DNA of 64,000 bases, taken from Cannabis sativa. Lineage: Eukaryota; Streptophyta; Magnoliopsida; Rosales; Cannabaceae. Below, piece after piece: positions 22,572 to 35,400 of the stretch; position 1 is the stretch's first letter, and each line of letters opens with the position of its first letter. The DNA lies in contig NC_083602.1 of NCBI RefSeq assembly GCF_029168945.1, positions 72,684,600-72,748,599 on the forward strand. Direction: 5' to 3'. The position numbers and the translations under genes were made by a program. Under the pieces are notes generated by a model that was not told the origin of the DNA, did no database searches, and saw only the letters and a program-made list of their open reading frames with translations.

Positions 22572-23061
22572 TGTTAGACTTTTTATTTGGGCTTACATTA
22601 AGTTTTATTGGTTTTATTAAAACTTGGGTTGATTGGATAGTTCTTTGCTATGTTAGCCCATGTTGTTGGTGATCAATTGTTAATGGGCTTAGCATCTGTG
22701 TGTAAAGTCTAGGTGAAGCAGAAGTGTGGGCTTTTCTAGTTGACTGAAGCCTTTGATGAGCAGGCCCAGCCCAACTAGGGTTTTGTAGCTAAGTCCCCTC
22801 CCTAACTCTATAAATACATATTGTCTCATCACAATTGTATACCTTTTGATAATCAGATAAATAAACTGCTTCTGATTTAGAGATCTAGGGAGGAAGACTT
22901 AGTTGATAGTATTGCACTATCAAAGTGGAGTAACTGCTGCGGATCAAACAGAGATAATTGTTATGGATCAATCAGGTACACATACCTAATTATTATATCT
23001 TATTATTGTGTTCTATGTTATATACAAATAGATCTTGGGTTTATTATTAATTTTTCTAGCA
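22572..23061 (+). repeat. 5' LTR of Copia-2
   Basis: Starts TGTTAGAC and ends TTTTCTAGCA. It contains the promoter box TATAAATA at 22809-22816, after CCCTAACTC. It is unrelated to the 1.9 kb LTR family. Confidence 0.9.
22809..22816 (+). promoter_or_regulatory. TATA box in the Copia-2 LTR
   Basis: TATAAATA in the middle of the 5' LTR, repeated at 29424-29431 in the 3' LTR. Both boxes are intact, so the LTR could still drive transcription. Confidence 0.65.
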
Positions 23062-23063
23062 TG

Positions 23064-23078
23064 TGGTATCAAATTGCC
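23064..23078 (+). other. Primer binding site of Copia-2
   Basis: TGGTATCAAATTGCC, two bases after the LTR. It is the initiator-Met type with TGGTATCA intact and the following GAGC altered. Confidence 0.75.
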
Positions 23079-24619
23079 TATTGTATATGATTTAGAACCT
23101 ATAATTAGTATAATTAATTTGCATATGTTAATTATCCATAATTACATATGAATTTCGTTATTATTTTATGTTGAATTTTTTGTTCTTAAATCTTAAAACT
23201 TTAGGGGTTTTGTTTATCATCAAATTCTCGTTCTATTGATATATTACATGCATGAAATCATTGTGTATATTAAGAGAATTTTAACTTTAAAGTTTTAGGG
23301 TTTATATAATTATAATATGAAATTATAATTTGTGTTCTTTTATTTTATTGTTTTTAATTTAAAATTGATTATAGATATCTCATTCTTAATTGTTTATGAA
23401 TGTTCTTCAATGATTAATTTTGAATTTTGATCAAGATTGATATCCAAATAATTTTTTTTTTTATGTTCTTTATTTTTTGGATAGCTTTTCTTTAGATCTA
23501 TTTTTTTTAGCAATTAATAGCCGAAATTAGAGACATAGATCTATTAGAAATTGTAAACCAATCAAAATCCCTCTTTTTCCCCTCCGTTTCGTCACTTTTA
23601 TGGCCGTAATTTCATCCCGACCCGACCGGGTTTGAACCGGGTCGCACAAGATCTATGTTGCAGCCATGGAAGCTGCTGGAGGTTGAAGACAACCCGCTGG
23701 GACGAAGCCCACTCGCGGCTGTCGGAGAGTGAGAGAGAGTGAGGTAGTTTCGTGACTCCGTTTTTGACGATTCTTTTTTTCAATATTATTAGAATTTAAT
23801 TTATGATTTTTTGGTGATTTTTAATTAATTTTTTGACCCCGTTTAATAATTATTATTATTTTAATGATAATTATGCAGTTAAAAAATTATTAAAAATAAT
23901 TTTTGATGATTTTTCAAAATCCGTAAATCATAGAAATTTTTTTGGGTTTCTTCTCGTTCCATAAGATATAGTCACTCTCTTATTTGATTTATCTTGACTA
24001 TGTAATCTCCACCAATATTCTTTCTTTCACATCTTTCCATTATTTGTTGTTCTAAAGTTATAAAACTTGATTGTTTGATACAAAAATAATGTGTTATGGT
24101 GGACACTTTATTTTTTTTATTATCAATATAATAAAAGCAATTAATATCTCTCTTTTGGAAATTTGGTTGAAAATTATTAATTTTCAATGATGGTTTTATC
24201 ACCAAATTTCACATGTTGAAGAAAATATTATATATTTTGGTTGACTATATGTGTAATTACTTGCCCAAAGGTAGTATTTACATATATTAGTTCACATTTC
24301 ATGAAGTGAGTTAATATTAAATATATATATTTTAATTATTTGCCCAAAGGTAATAATTTAAATATATAAATTTATTATTATTTTTTGCTTGAATTAATAC
24401 ATATTTTTAAGAAATTTATTTGCCCAAAGGTAATAAAATTCTTAAATGATATGTATTTTTTCTTTGTTGTTAACTTCATGAAGGTAGATCATGTGTGTGT
24501 TATATTCTCACCCCAAAGGGGAGTTTATAATGACCAGTTGATTCTACAATATTTTCTAATGCATTGCTCATATTGTTTATTCAAGTTTTATTTTTTTGGA
24601 TTTTTCGGTCTCCTTTCTA
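23079..24619 (+). other. Leader of Copia-2
   Basis: Non-coding. A GC-rich patch at 23600-23760 contains an inverted repeat around 'gggtttgaaccgggtc'. The 13-mer TTGCCCAAAGGTA occurs at 24261, 24340 and 24420, a regular spacing of 79-80 bp. Otherwise it is AT-rich. Confidence 0.6.
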
Positions 24620-25290
24620 CGAACAACAATACCGTTTTCATCTGAATTCTGAATGCTTCAACTTTAAGACATGGAAACGAGATGTGAAAATTACTTTAGG
24701 CATAATAGATTTGGACTTATGCCTTCGAGAAGAAAAATCTGCTGATCTTATTCTAATATCAGAATTGTTGCCCAAAAAAAAAAAATTCTTCATCCACATT
24801 GGAAAAATTCAAATCATCTTAGTTTCATTGCTCTGAACCGTTTAATTCCTGAACATCTTTTGATGGTTTGCCAAACACCTCAAATACTAATGAGTTTTTC
24901 AAAGCAAAGAAAAACTATTTCACACTAGTGAAATCGCTAAAGCTGGACATCTTATGGATGAAATGGCAACCATTAAGTATGAAAAATAAAAGGAGTGCGA
25001 GATTTTATTCTGAAATTGGTGAATGTTTAGTCCAAGTTGAAAGATCATAATATTTCTCTTCCTGACTCTTTCATTATTCATCGAGCTCTTCATGCACTTC
25101 CTGCCTCTTTCAGTCTTATCAAGACAGCCTACAACACTTATAATAAAACATGGAGTTTTAGTGATCTAATTTCTCAGTGTGTAGCTGAAACAAGCAAGCT
25201 AACAAAATGAAAAGAATGAGTCTTCTCACTTTGTTTCTCAACTCAAGCCCAACAAAGGATAAAGAAAATATGAAGACAAACAACAACAAC
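24620..25290 (+). pseudogene. Copia-2 gag remnant
   Basis: Across three frames the sequence reads FNFKTWKRDVKITLGIIDLD, LCLREEKSADL, then AGHLMDEMATIKYEK, and later LFMHFLPLSVLSRQPTTLII. This corresponds to the plant Copia gag order: W..L.F.LGILDLD..L, TG.LMDKL..MKY, and ALNSLP..F. A run of A at 24774 coincides with a frame loss. The zinc knuckle expected afterwards is not recognisable. No functional gag can be made. Confidence 0.7.
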
Positions 25291-25584
25291 CAGAGGCTAA
25301 GGGATTTCAAGAAGATAAGTGAGAAGGAGTCAAAGCTTAAAGCGGCACTTATGTTAGCGATGATGTTATCTATGTTGGCATATTTATTCTTGAATTACAG
25401 TTTAGTGTTCAGATTGTCTTGAACAGTACTTTCTTGATTCTTACTTTTAAAGTAATTCAGTTTCGCTTCCGCTTATAGTTAAACAATGATTTTCTTTTCG
25501 TTTTGCCAATTATAGTGTTGACATTATGTTTGACTCCGAATAATTGGAAACTGTTTTTACTCTGATATTCTTTTCAAATTATCA

Positions 25585-26869
25585 TTGACTTCCTTAGCTT
25601 CCTTTTTCAATATTGTGAATATTGTGGATAAGAAATCTTATATTAAGATAACATCCTTATTATTCTGGCACGATAAATCGGGTCATATTTCTAAAGAAAG
25701 AATTGATCGATTACTTCTAGCTAAAATTCTTTCTCCTGTTGATGTTTCTGGTTGTGACACTTGTGCTGATTGTACTGGTGAAAAATTGACTAAAATAAGA
25801 AAGCAGACTGCTCACTATAGTCACTCTTTATAAGAGATTATCCACACTAACATCAGTAAACCTTATTCCAACACGTTGTGCAGCAACAAGTATTTTATAA
25901 CTTTTATCGATGTTTTTTTCTTCTTATGGCCTCACCTACCTGATCAGAGACAATCCAACGCTTTTGATAAAGTCAAAATCTTTCGAAATGTTCTTGAGAA
26001 ATCATTGGGAAGAGTCATCAAAGTTGTTCATTCTGATCGTGGAGGAGAATATTATGGTCGTTATACAGAATCTGGACAACACATGGGGCCTTTTGCAGAG
26101 TACTTACAAGAAAATGGTATAGTTGCTCAATACACTATACCTGGTTCACCTGAGCAAAATGGCGTTGCTGAAAGGAGAAATCACACTCTCATGGATATGG
26201 TGAGAAGCATGATGAGTAGAACAAATCTTCCAGAGTTTTTATGGGGTGAAGCACTTATGACTGCAACTTATATTTTAAATCGTGTTCCCAGCAAATCTGT
26301 TCCCAAGACTTTTTTTTTTTTTTAAGTTGTGGACTGGGCGGAAGCCTAGTCTGAATCATCTTCGTGTATGGGGTTGTCTAGCTGAAGTAAAGATTTATGA
26401 TCCTAATTTGAAAAAGTTAGATCCGAGAACAAATCGTTGTTATTTCATTGGTTATCCAATGCGCTCAAAAGGCTATCGCTTTTACTGTCCTACTCGTGGT
26501 ACGCGAATTGTTGAATCTCAGACTGCTAAATTTCTGGAATTTGATGTTGCTGTCAATATTCCTTCAACATCTCTTGAAATAGGGGAGTCATCTAAAGGAA
26601 TTTGTATTCCTATGTCATTTTCAAGAGATGATAATAGTAGTCTCAATCCTACTCCAGTTGGTAATGCTCTCATTGTTGATGAATTCATTGCTCCCGATAT
26701 CGAAGATGATGAGGGTTCTATTATTGATGAAGGGCCTATTAATGAAGAAGCTCCTGTTGTTAATGAAGATCCTGTTATTGAAGAAATTCCAGTTGTGGAA
26801 GATGTTATTCAAAATAATGATCAACAAATAGAAGCTATTCCAGAAGTACCTCCTCTAAGAAGATCTTAG
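25585..26869 (+). pseudogene. Copia-2 integrase region (frameshifted)
   Basis: The gag-pre-integrase motif reads LFWHDKSGHISKERI and then CDTCADCTGEKLTK (His-His-Cys-Cys). After one stop the catalytic core follows. The first Asp is in FITFIDVF, the second in [12 protein letters not shown], and the Glu in [15 protein letters not shown], so all three catalytic residues are present. [20 protein letters not shown] follows. A T-run at 26310-26323 breaks the frame, which resumes with LWTGRKPSLNHLRVWGCLAE. A spacer to 26869 is rich in acidic repeats (EEAPVVNEDPVIEEIPVVED). It is the best preserved part of the element but cannot be translated in one piece. Confidence 0.85.
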
Positions 26870-26944
26870 AGACAAAAGAAGTCAACAAAGTGTCATGATA
26901 ATTTTGTTTATCTTGGAGAAGGAGAATATGATATTGATCATTTT

Positions 26945-28490
26945 GTGGATCCTGTCACTTTTAGTGAAGCACTTAATAGTCCACAATCTTCAAAATGGTT
27001 AGCAGCTACGGATGAAGAGATCGACTCCATGAAGAAAAATGGTGTATGGGAGCTAGTTTTATTACCTGATGGTTTTAAACCAATAGGTTGTAAGTGGATT
27101 TTAAAGGCTAAAAGGGATAAAAAGGGACAAATTGAAAGGTTTAAAGCGTGTTTAGTGGCTAAAGGCTTTACTCAAAGAGAAGGTATTGATTACACTGAAA
27201 CTTTCTCCCCTGTTTCTACTAAAGATTCATTTAGAATTATTATGGCCTTAGTTGCGCATTTTGATTTAGAGTTGCATCAAATAGATGTTAAAACTATTGT
27301 TCTGAATGGAGAATTGAGTGAGCAAATTTTTTATGTCTCAATCTGAAGGCTTCGAGGAAAATGGAAATGACAATTTGTTTTGCAAATTGAAATGATCCAT
27401 TTATGGTCTCAAACAGGCATCTCACCAGTGGTACTTGAAGTTTGATAAGGTTGTGACACTGTTGGGTTTCATCGAGAACAAGTTTGACTAGTGTATTAAT
27501 ATGAAGATCAGTGGGAGTCATCATATTTTTTCTTTATGTAGACGGTATTTTACTTGCCAGTAATGATTTGTCATTACTAAATGAGACCAAAAGTTTTCTA
27601 TCTACCAATTTTGATATGAAAGATCTTGGAGAGGCATCTTTAGTTTTGGAGATTGAGATTTATCATGATAAGAATTGAAAATTTCTTGGCTTACCTCAAG
27701 AAGCTTACAATAATCGTGTGCTCAAAAGGTTCAACATGGATTTGTGTAAAGCTGGTTTCGTTCCTATTTTGAAAGGGACAAATTTACTAAGCAACATTGT
27801 CCTAAGAACAACTTAAAAAGAGAAGCAATGAAGAATATCCCATATGCAAGTGCAGTAGGGAGTTTGATGTATGCTTAGGTTTGCACTAGACCTGATATTG
27901 CTTTCATGGTCGATGTTCTTAGGAGATATTTATCTGATCCTCGCCATGATCATTGGGTTGCAACCAATAAAGTTTTGAGATATTTGCATAGAACGAAGAG
28001 TTTTATGCTTGTGTATAAGCATGTCAACAATCTTTAAGTTGTTGGTTATTCAGATTCAGATTTTGGTGGTTATGTAGATGATTTAAAGTCAACTTCTGGC
28101 TATATTTTCACTTTTGTTGGTGCTGCTATTTCTTGAAAAAGTGTTAAATAGACTTTAATCATATCATCTACTATGTATGTTAAATTTGTTGCATGTTATG
28201 GGACATCTTTGTAAGCTTTATGGTTAAAGAATTTGATTTTAGAGATACGACTAGTTGATTCTATTTCCTCTCCTATACTAATCTATTGTGATAATAATAT
28301 TGTTATTTTCTTTTCAAAGAATAATGAGATTAGTAGTGCTTCTAAACATATGGAAATAAAGTATCTCACTATTAGAGACTTGGTCAAGAAAGGAGACATT
28401 GTGACAGAATATTGAAAAACCAAGTTGATGTTAGCAGATCCTCTAACCAAAGGATTAAGTGCCATATTGTTTGATTACATGTTGTTCATA
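26945..28490 (+). pseudogene. Copia-2 reverse transcriptase and RNase H (many stops)
   Basis: The reverse transcriptase starts DPVTFSEALNSPQSSKWL, then KPIGCKWILKAKRD, KACLVAKGFTQREGIDYTET and LHQIDVKT. After 27346 the frame changes: SIYGLKQAS.QWYLKFDKV and SLYVDGILLASND, where the catalytic YVDD reads YVDG, so a key Asp is lost. RNase H follows near 28040: VGYSDSDFGGYVDD, KSTSGYIF, then IYCDNNIVIFFSKN and MEIKYLTIRDLVKKGDIV. Stops fall at conserved Gln, Arg and Trp codons (CAG or CAA to TAG or TAA, CGA to TGA, TGG to TGA). The enzyme is dead. Confidence 0.85.
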
Positions 28491-29186
28491 TGAGCATTTT
28501 ATAATCTTTTGTTCCTTTGGGTTAGGGGGAGTTTCTTATTTTATCTTTTGAGATTACATTTATATGTAATTTACTTGTTGATGTTATGAACTACTTTGTG
28601 GGCCAATATACTTTTTTGATTATTGGATGTTTATGCTTTCAGTTAGGCTTTGTTATATTCTCGAGAATAATTGAATTGAAAGCATGTAGTTCATATCTTG
28701 TTATGATCATTGTATTTTAAGTATATTTACTAAATGACAATGATATTTTGTTGGCTTAATGTTTTAAGCAAGTTTAGTGACACTTACTTATTTATTAAGT
28801 AGTGTATGTTTAATTTCACTGGCTTATTTATTAAGCATCACGGTATCAGTGAAATTGAGGACTGATAAGGATATTATGTTATTTTAAATTGATCACATGT
28901 TGAACATAATTCCTTACCACACTACTAGACTTATTGACCATGTCGATTTAATACTTTGGTATTTGTGATTATGAATGTCTTTTGTTGAGTTAAAAACAAT
29001 ATGATTGTCATAGTTCATTATCAAAGGTTAAATTGGACCGGTATGTTGAGATGCTATCAGAGAACTATCATTTTTAAAGTGGCCACAAATGTTTTCCTGT
29101 TGTTCAACCCATGAGTCGTTTTCAAAAAAAATTATTTTGATATATAATATATATGTATTAAAATTAATGTAGCCCAAGTGGGAGAA
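28491..29186 (+). other. Copia-2 3' untranslated region and polypurine tract
   Basis: Non-coding stretch ending in CCCAAGTGGGAGAA (29173-29186) directly before the 3' LTR. Nothing else was recognised. Confidence 0.65.
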
Positions 29187-29676
29187 TGTTAGACTTTTTA
29201 TTTGGGCTTACATTAAGTTTTATTGGTTTTATTAAAACGTGGGTTGATTGGATAGTTCTTTGCTGTGTTAGCCCATGTTGTTGGTGATCAATTGTTAATG
29301 GGCTTAGCATCTGTGTGTAAAGTCTAGGTGAAGCAGAAGTGTGGGCTTTTCTAGTTGACTGAAGCCTTTGATGAGCAGGCCCAGCCCAACTAGGGTTTTG
29401 TAGCTAAGTCCCCTCCCTAACTCTATAAATACATATTGTCTCATCACAATTGTATACCTTTTGATAATCAGATAAATAAACTGCTTCTGATTTAGAGATC
29501 TAGGGAGGAAGACTTAGTTGATAGTATTGCACTATCAAAGTGGAGTAACTGCTACGGATCAAACAGAGATAATTGCTAAGGATCAATCAGGTACACATAC
29601 CTAATTATTATATCTTATTATTGTGTTCTATGTTATATACAAATAGATCTTGGGTTTATTATTAATTTTTCTAACA
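29187..29676 (+). repeat. 3' LTR of Copia-2
   Basis: 490 bp, ending TTTCTAACA. About six differences from the 5' LTR were seen by eye (for example near 29233, 29264, 29550, 29573 and 29674). Confidence 0.9.
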
Positions 29677-29866
29677 TATTCGTGTTCTTTGATTTGTTAG
29701 TTAAGCCTACTTTTGGGTCAGGGTGATACGTACATTTTGGGAACACGGTAGTGCAATTGAGTGGGAGCGCTAACATAAACATGGAATCTATAGCTTCTAT
29801 CTGGCGAATAGTAAGTAAAGGATGATCTCCTTCGAGCTTGACCAAACGAAAATAAATGGTGGAGAT

Positions 29867-31763
29867 TGTTGGGTTTTATGCCCTAAATAAAACTCATTTC
29901 AATATAATCAGATTTACTTATTAATATAGATCAGAAATAACATTTAATGTTGCATGGTTCACATGATTTATTTCATGATTATATGTACATAATGTATAAA
30001 TTCATCTGAAACCCTTTTCACATACTTGATCCTGTTTATTGTGCCGTCAACACATTGGAAAGTAAACATGACTATGTGAATAAAGATTCCTAAATTTATC
30101 AGACATAGGGTTTTACTGATATGATAATCTACAACAGAGTTTACTTGCATTTGGAGAAGTGCTATGTTCTTTCCAGAGCATCGGTTAAAGTAAAGCTCAG
30201 GTTGGATGCATGGAGTATGCATCGGAAGGGACCGATATTGAACTTTGACTTAGATTTATTAAACTTACCGTAATATCTATTCAAGTCAATATCGCCTAGT
30301 TGATCCTAGATCAAATGTTCTTAATCCTGTTATGATTAGGCTCAATCTTGAAAGGCTATTCGTGTTCTTTGATTTGTTAGTTAAGCCTACTTTTAGGTCA
30401 GGGTGATACGTACATTTTGGAAACACGGTAGTGCAATTGAGTGGGAGCGCTAGCATAAACATGGAATCTATAGCTTCTATCTGGCGAATCGTAAGCAAAG
30501 GATGATCTCCTTCGAGCTTGACCAAACGAACATAAATGGTGGAGTACTCATTTCACATAAGCTGAAATATCATTTATACGGGGTCAAGTGTTTTAAGGAT
30601 AAAATACATTGTAGGGTGTAACGGTAATTTAATCCCTTTACAGTGTAGATCATTCATATAGAGGATCATTGATCACATTAGGATTATAACAATGGATAAC
30701 TAATGATGTGTCTATATGGTCGAACATATAGAGCATTCTATATACTGAGAGTGCAATTCTAAGTTCTATGCGTGGATTCAACGAAGAATTAATAAGTTAG
30801 TGAATTTTAGTAATAAATTCTTGATCTACTTATTGGAAGCTCGGTTATATAGACCCATGGTCCCCCCACTAGTTGAGATAATATTGCTTGTAAGACTCAT
30901 ATAATTGGTTTTGATTAATCAATTATAATTCTCAAATTAGACTATGTCTATTTGTGAATTTTTCACTAAGTAAGGGCGAAATTGTAAAGAAAGAGTTTTA
31001 GGGGCATATTTGTTAATTATGATACTTTGTATGGTTCAATTAATAAATATGATAAATGACAATATTATTTAATAATTATTCATAGTTATTAAATAGTTAG
31101 AATTGGCATTTAAATGGTTGAATTAGAAAATTGGCGTTTTTGAGAAAATCAGATACAGAAAAGGTAAAATTGCAAAATTGCAAAAAGTGAGGCCCAAATC
31201 CACTAGTATAGGGCCAGCCACTTTTGTAGGAAATTTAAACTGATATTTTCATTATTTTAATGCCAAATAATTCAAACCTAACCCTAGTGGAATGCTATAA
31301 ATGGATAGTGAAGGCTTCAGGAAAATTACACTTAAATTTTCTATTTTTCCTTCAGAGAAAAACCTGAGCCTTCTCTCTCCCTATCTTTGGCTGAACCCAC
31401 CCTCTCTCTCTTCCTCATTGAGATTTCGAAATTCTTACTGTAAGAGTAGTGCCCACACACAACAAGTGATACCTCAATCATAGTGAGGAAGATCGTGAAG
31501 AAAGAGTTTCAGCAAGAAGGAGGTTTCAGCATCAAAGATTCAGAGAAAGAGATCCAGGTTAAGATATTGATAATGCTCTGCTACAGAAAGGAATCAAGGG
31601 CTAGATATCTGAACGGAAGGAGTCAGTATATTCTGCTGCACCCAATGTAAGGTTTCCTAAATTTTATATGTGTTTATTTCATCGTTTTAGAAAGTTCATA
31701 TTTAGGGTGTTAATCAACATACTTGTGAGTAGATCTAAGATCCTGGTAAAATAATTTCTAACA
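29867..31763 (+). repeat. 5' LTR of C
   Basis: Starts TGTTGGGTTTTATGCCC and ends AATTTCTAACA. The promoter CTATAAAT is at 31295-31302 (followed by GG instead of AG), with a CT-rich stretch after it. Antisense frames of 79-84 codons are present at 29968-30222 and 30286-30525. Confidence 0.9.
31295..31302 (+). promoter_or_regulatory. TATA box in the C 5' LTR
   Basis: CTATAAAT about 460 bp before the inner LTR end, in the same position as in all intact family LTRs. The 3' copy at 39521 keeps the unmodified TATAAATAGA. Confidence 0.6.
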
Positions 31764-31765
31764 AC

Positions 31766-31778
31766 TGGCCTCAGAGCC
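31766..31778 (+). other. Primer binding site of C
   Basis: TGGCCTCAGAGCC two bases after the LTR end. It is the initiator-Met type with the same CC variant as B. Confidence 0.8.
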
Positions 31779-34700
31779 ATGGTAATTGATTTACTTGCAA
31801 GAAATTTGGACTTTAAAACGATTGTTTGTTTGTTTTTGGATGGTATCATGTTGTATTGAGTGTTATTTGATGATTGATTGATGTTTGTGAATTTTTGTGA
31901 AAAATAATTACGATTCTGTTTCTGGAATTATTTTGATTGGATAGTATGGAAAAAATTAAGCAAGTTATTTTTTTACAGAACTAAATTTCGATTTAATTTG
32001 AATTAGTTATGATTTTTTGAAGATTCGAAAAAATCGGAGCTGTGCTGAAATTTTCCTGCGATCGCGAAAACTGTCCGTACAGCTCACAATTTTTTCGTTT
32101 TTCTTCGTTTTTTCATGCTTTTTCATGGAATTAACTTCCGATTTTTTGTGTAGTTCTGTATTTATACTATTACTATTCCTAATTCAATTCTAATTATCAT
32201 TTTGAATTAATTTAATATTTTTTAAATTTAATTCAAGATATTAGTGTAATTTGAATTTGAAAATAGTTAGTATCTATCTTTTTGCTTAATAATCTATCTT
32301 ATTTTAAAATTTGATTATATCTTATCTTATTTTTAAATTTAAGGTCAGGTTTAAAATATTTTAAATTAATTTTTTTTTAATAAATTGACCTTATTTAAAT
32401 TTAAAATAAGATAACTATAATCATGTAATTTTTAAAAGATGTAAGATATTTTGCTAACTTTTAAATTTTGTTATTTTATTTATTTAAATTACATTTAAAA
32501 TCTGAAAAAGTTATTCATTTATCTTTTCTAATTTTTTATTTAATTTTTATTTATAAAATAACATTTAAATTTTAAAAGTAGTTAGCAAATTTTGAAATGA
32601 TATTTAGGTTGGTTGAAACCTAGTTTTTCAAAATTGTAGGTTTAATTTTAAATTTAAATTTCAATTTAATTTCGATTTTTTTTTTATTTCAATTTTTTTT
32701 TATTTTTCGAAAAATTATTTTTTAATTAATTAATTATTTAATTTAAAATTAAATAAATCCTACATCCAACTATCCAGCTAACCTTCTTGCAGGAGTATGT
32801 GTTTTAGCTTGTTTGTAAGTTTTCAAAACCTATTATTACTTGATTGCAAATAGCCATGGTTACTTTTTGCCAGATCTAATGATCTGATGACTCTCTTGGT
32901 CAAGTTAATAATTTGTAACAGGTATATTTACAATCTTCTTTCATCTGTGTATGACCTAGCAACATGATAGGACCCATCCAAAGTGTGCCTGTGTGAGCCT
33001 ATGTGTTTAATTTTATTATAGATGCATATAAGTTGCTGTTGCTAAAATAAATTATCATAGTTCTTGATAGAATTTATTTAGGCCCATTTAGTTTTTGGGC
33101 CTATTCAATTAATAACAGTTGTTCTTATTAAGGTTAAATTCCTCTCTTTTGGGCCTTGTGTGAGAGTTGGGAGCCATAGAAGTGGGTACGACATACTGAA
33201 CCCAGCACCCCCCACATGAACCACCCCAATTGTGAAGGCCCATTTGCCTGATTTGAATAACTGTACTAGGTTAATTAAACTAGTTTAACCTAATAAAATT
33301 GATTAACAACATAATTAATTTCATTTATTTTGAAATTAATTTAAGAAAATTATAGTTTAAAGAATTTTTTATTCTAAGCTAAACTATATGTATTTTCTTG
33401 TATTTAATTAAATATAGAATTATAATCATCTAGATTCTTTCTGGAGCTTAATTTAAATTTTTCATTAAATATTCCTATTTAAGTTGATATTTAGTTATCT
33501 TCAACTAACCAACTTAAATCTGAATATCTTTTGGATTTAAAATTTCAAAATTAAGTTGAGGAATTTTAGGCATTAGTTATTAAGATTCTTTAGATATTTT
33601 TTAAGTTAATATCTTTTCGAATATTAACTAAAAATGGAATATTTTCAAATTAAGTGGTTACAACTTAATTTTTGATATTTAATTAAATTTAAATTTGAAA
33701 ATATTTAAGTTCTAGATTTTTTCTAATACAACTTAAATCAGATATTTTTTTTCAAATTTTGTGGAAAAGATACTTAGTCAAATAAGATATTTTCTAGATA
33801 ATTATTTCTAGACTACTTATTATTTCTAATATTAAATAGGAAAATATTATACATTGTGAAATTAATTATTTATATAAATAATTTTGGTACAATTTATTTT
33901 AAGTATATTTTTCCTAGTATTAAACTAGAGATTAATAATTAAGCCTTCTCTACACTTAATTATTTATTTCTTGAATTTAATACATTTAATTAATTTGAAA
34001 ATTAAATATCTAAGTTGATTTTTATCATCATACTTAAATATTTCTTTTTCATGACATTTAATTAAATAGAAAATTATTTTTAGTTGAAATTTATTTTTTC
34101 AACTAAATTTAAATAAGTTTCAAAATATATTTTTTCTTTATTTTATTAATCAAATTTCGAAATTGCATTTCTTAAATGCTGGAATTTCGAATTTTATTTG
34201 AAAAATATTTTTAAAGTTGTAAATTATTTATTTTAATTTTGGACCAACTTAAATCAATAATTTTTTCATTTAATGATTAATTAAAATAAATTGAATTAAA
34301 GTATATTATTAGAAATTGAATTAATTAGTCAAAGGAAAATCTAGATAGATGATATTTTTGCTTGAAGTATTTTTCTAGTGTATTTAATTAAATAGAAAAT
34401 TAATATTTAAGTTGATTTTCATCATCATACTTAAATATTTGAAATTTTTCTTATATATTTAATTAAATAAGAAAATTATATTTTTTGCTGTAAATTAATT
34501 TTATTAATTAATTTTGGGCCAACATTAAATTAGAATAATTTTTCCAGGATTTATTTTTTATTTTAATATGCATTTTTCGAAAATTGTATTCTTAAATACT
34601 TTAATTTTTCGAAATGCAATATATATTTATAGAAAATAAAATTTGAGTTGTAAATTAATTTAAATTAATTTTGTAACAACTTAAATTGAATATTTTTCTA

Positions 34701-35400
34701 AATATTTATTGGAAATTATTACTAAGATGGAAATAATTCATGTTATTTTCATATCCACCTAAGTAAAATTTATAAATATTAAATTAAAATTTATATTTAG
34801 AATTTTTCATTCTAAATTGGAAATTTTAAATAAATATATATTTAAATTAAATAAATTAAATAAAGAGAATCAAAGAAAATACAACTCACTCTAAATAATG
34901 AGCTTTTAATCAAAAGACATTCGATCTCCATTGTGAGTTTTACACCGCGTTTGTTTTAGTGAGTAATCCTCCCTAATGGAGGAACGTTCATTAGCAATTT
35001 CGCACCGTTTAACCTCGCATGATAAGTAGTTTGTAAGTGTTTTGTATGGTATGGATCACCCTAATGGTGGCGACCATACTTGACTTGCAAGTTATGAAAC
35101 AATGGTGGAAGCTCATAAGATAGAATTGCCTTGACTCTCGCCTAAACGGGACAACGCTGAATTCCAATCTTGATCGAATAAAAGGTTGCTAGAATGGTTA
35201 TCATTTTAGATGAGCTGACAACTCTATTCAATGGATGATGCTTTGACTCTCGCCTAAACGGGACACTGTATCAGTTTGTTGAAAAACCTTGGAAATTATT
35301 TAGGATTGTAAGTTTTAGTATTTTCACTTGTCATTCCTACTTGCTATATGCTTATAATTTCTGAATTGTGTATGAATTTATATTGAACCATGTTATTTTC
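31779..35400 (+). other. Long leader of C
   Basis: Non-coding and colinear with A2 read in reverse. It contains GCGATCGC at 32058-32065 next to CTGTCCGTACAG, an AT-rich block of degenerate repeats (33300-34870), and two ~22-bp direct repeats at 35131 and 35243. Retention of all these items in two independently inserted copies argues that they belong to the transmitted RNA. Confidence 0.6.

Larger units (their letters stand above)
22572..29676 (+). mobile_element. Second Copia element ('Copia-2') with 490-bp LTRs, defective
   Basis: 7105 bp. LTRs 22572-23061 and 29187-29676 are each 490 bp and differ at about 6 positions by eye. The flanking duplication TATTC is perfect (22567-22571, 29677-29681). 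The primer site follows the 5' LTR, and the tract CCCAAGTGGGAGAA precedes the 3' LTR. The domain order gag, integrase, reverse transcriptase, RNase H is that of Ty1/copia. The coding region is full of stops and frameshifts, far more damage than the young LTRs would predict. Confidence 0.92.

Noticed and set aside
23598..23783. GC-rich patch with 'gggtttgaacc', possible tRNA or gene
   Set aside because: It resembles a tRNA B-box only superficially. There is no A-box or cloverleaf at the right distance, and it lies in the Copia-2 leader.
26621..26831. Frames on both strands over the acidic spacer of Copia-2
   Set aside because: Shadows of the repetitive GAA/GTT-rich coding spacer between integrase and reverse transcriptase.
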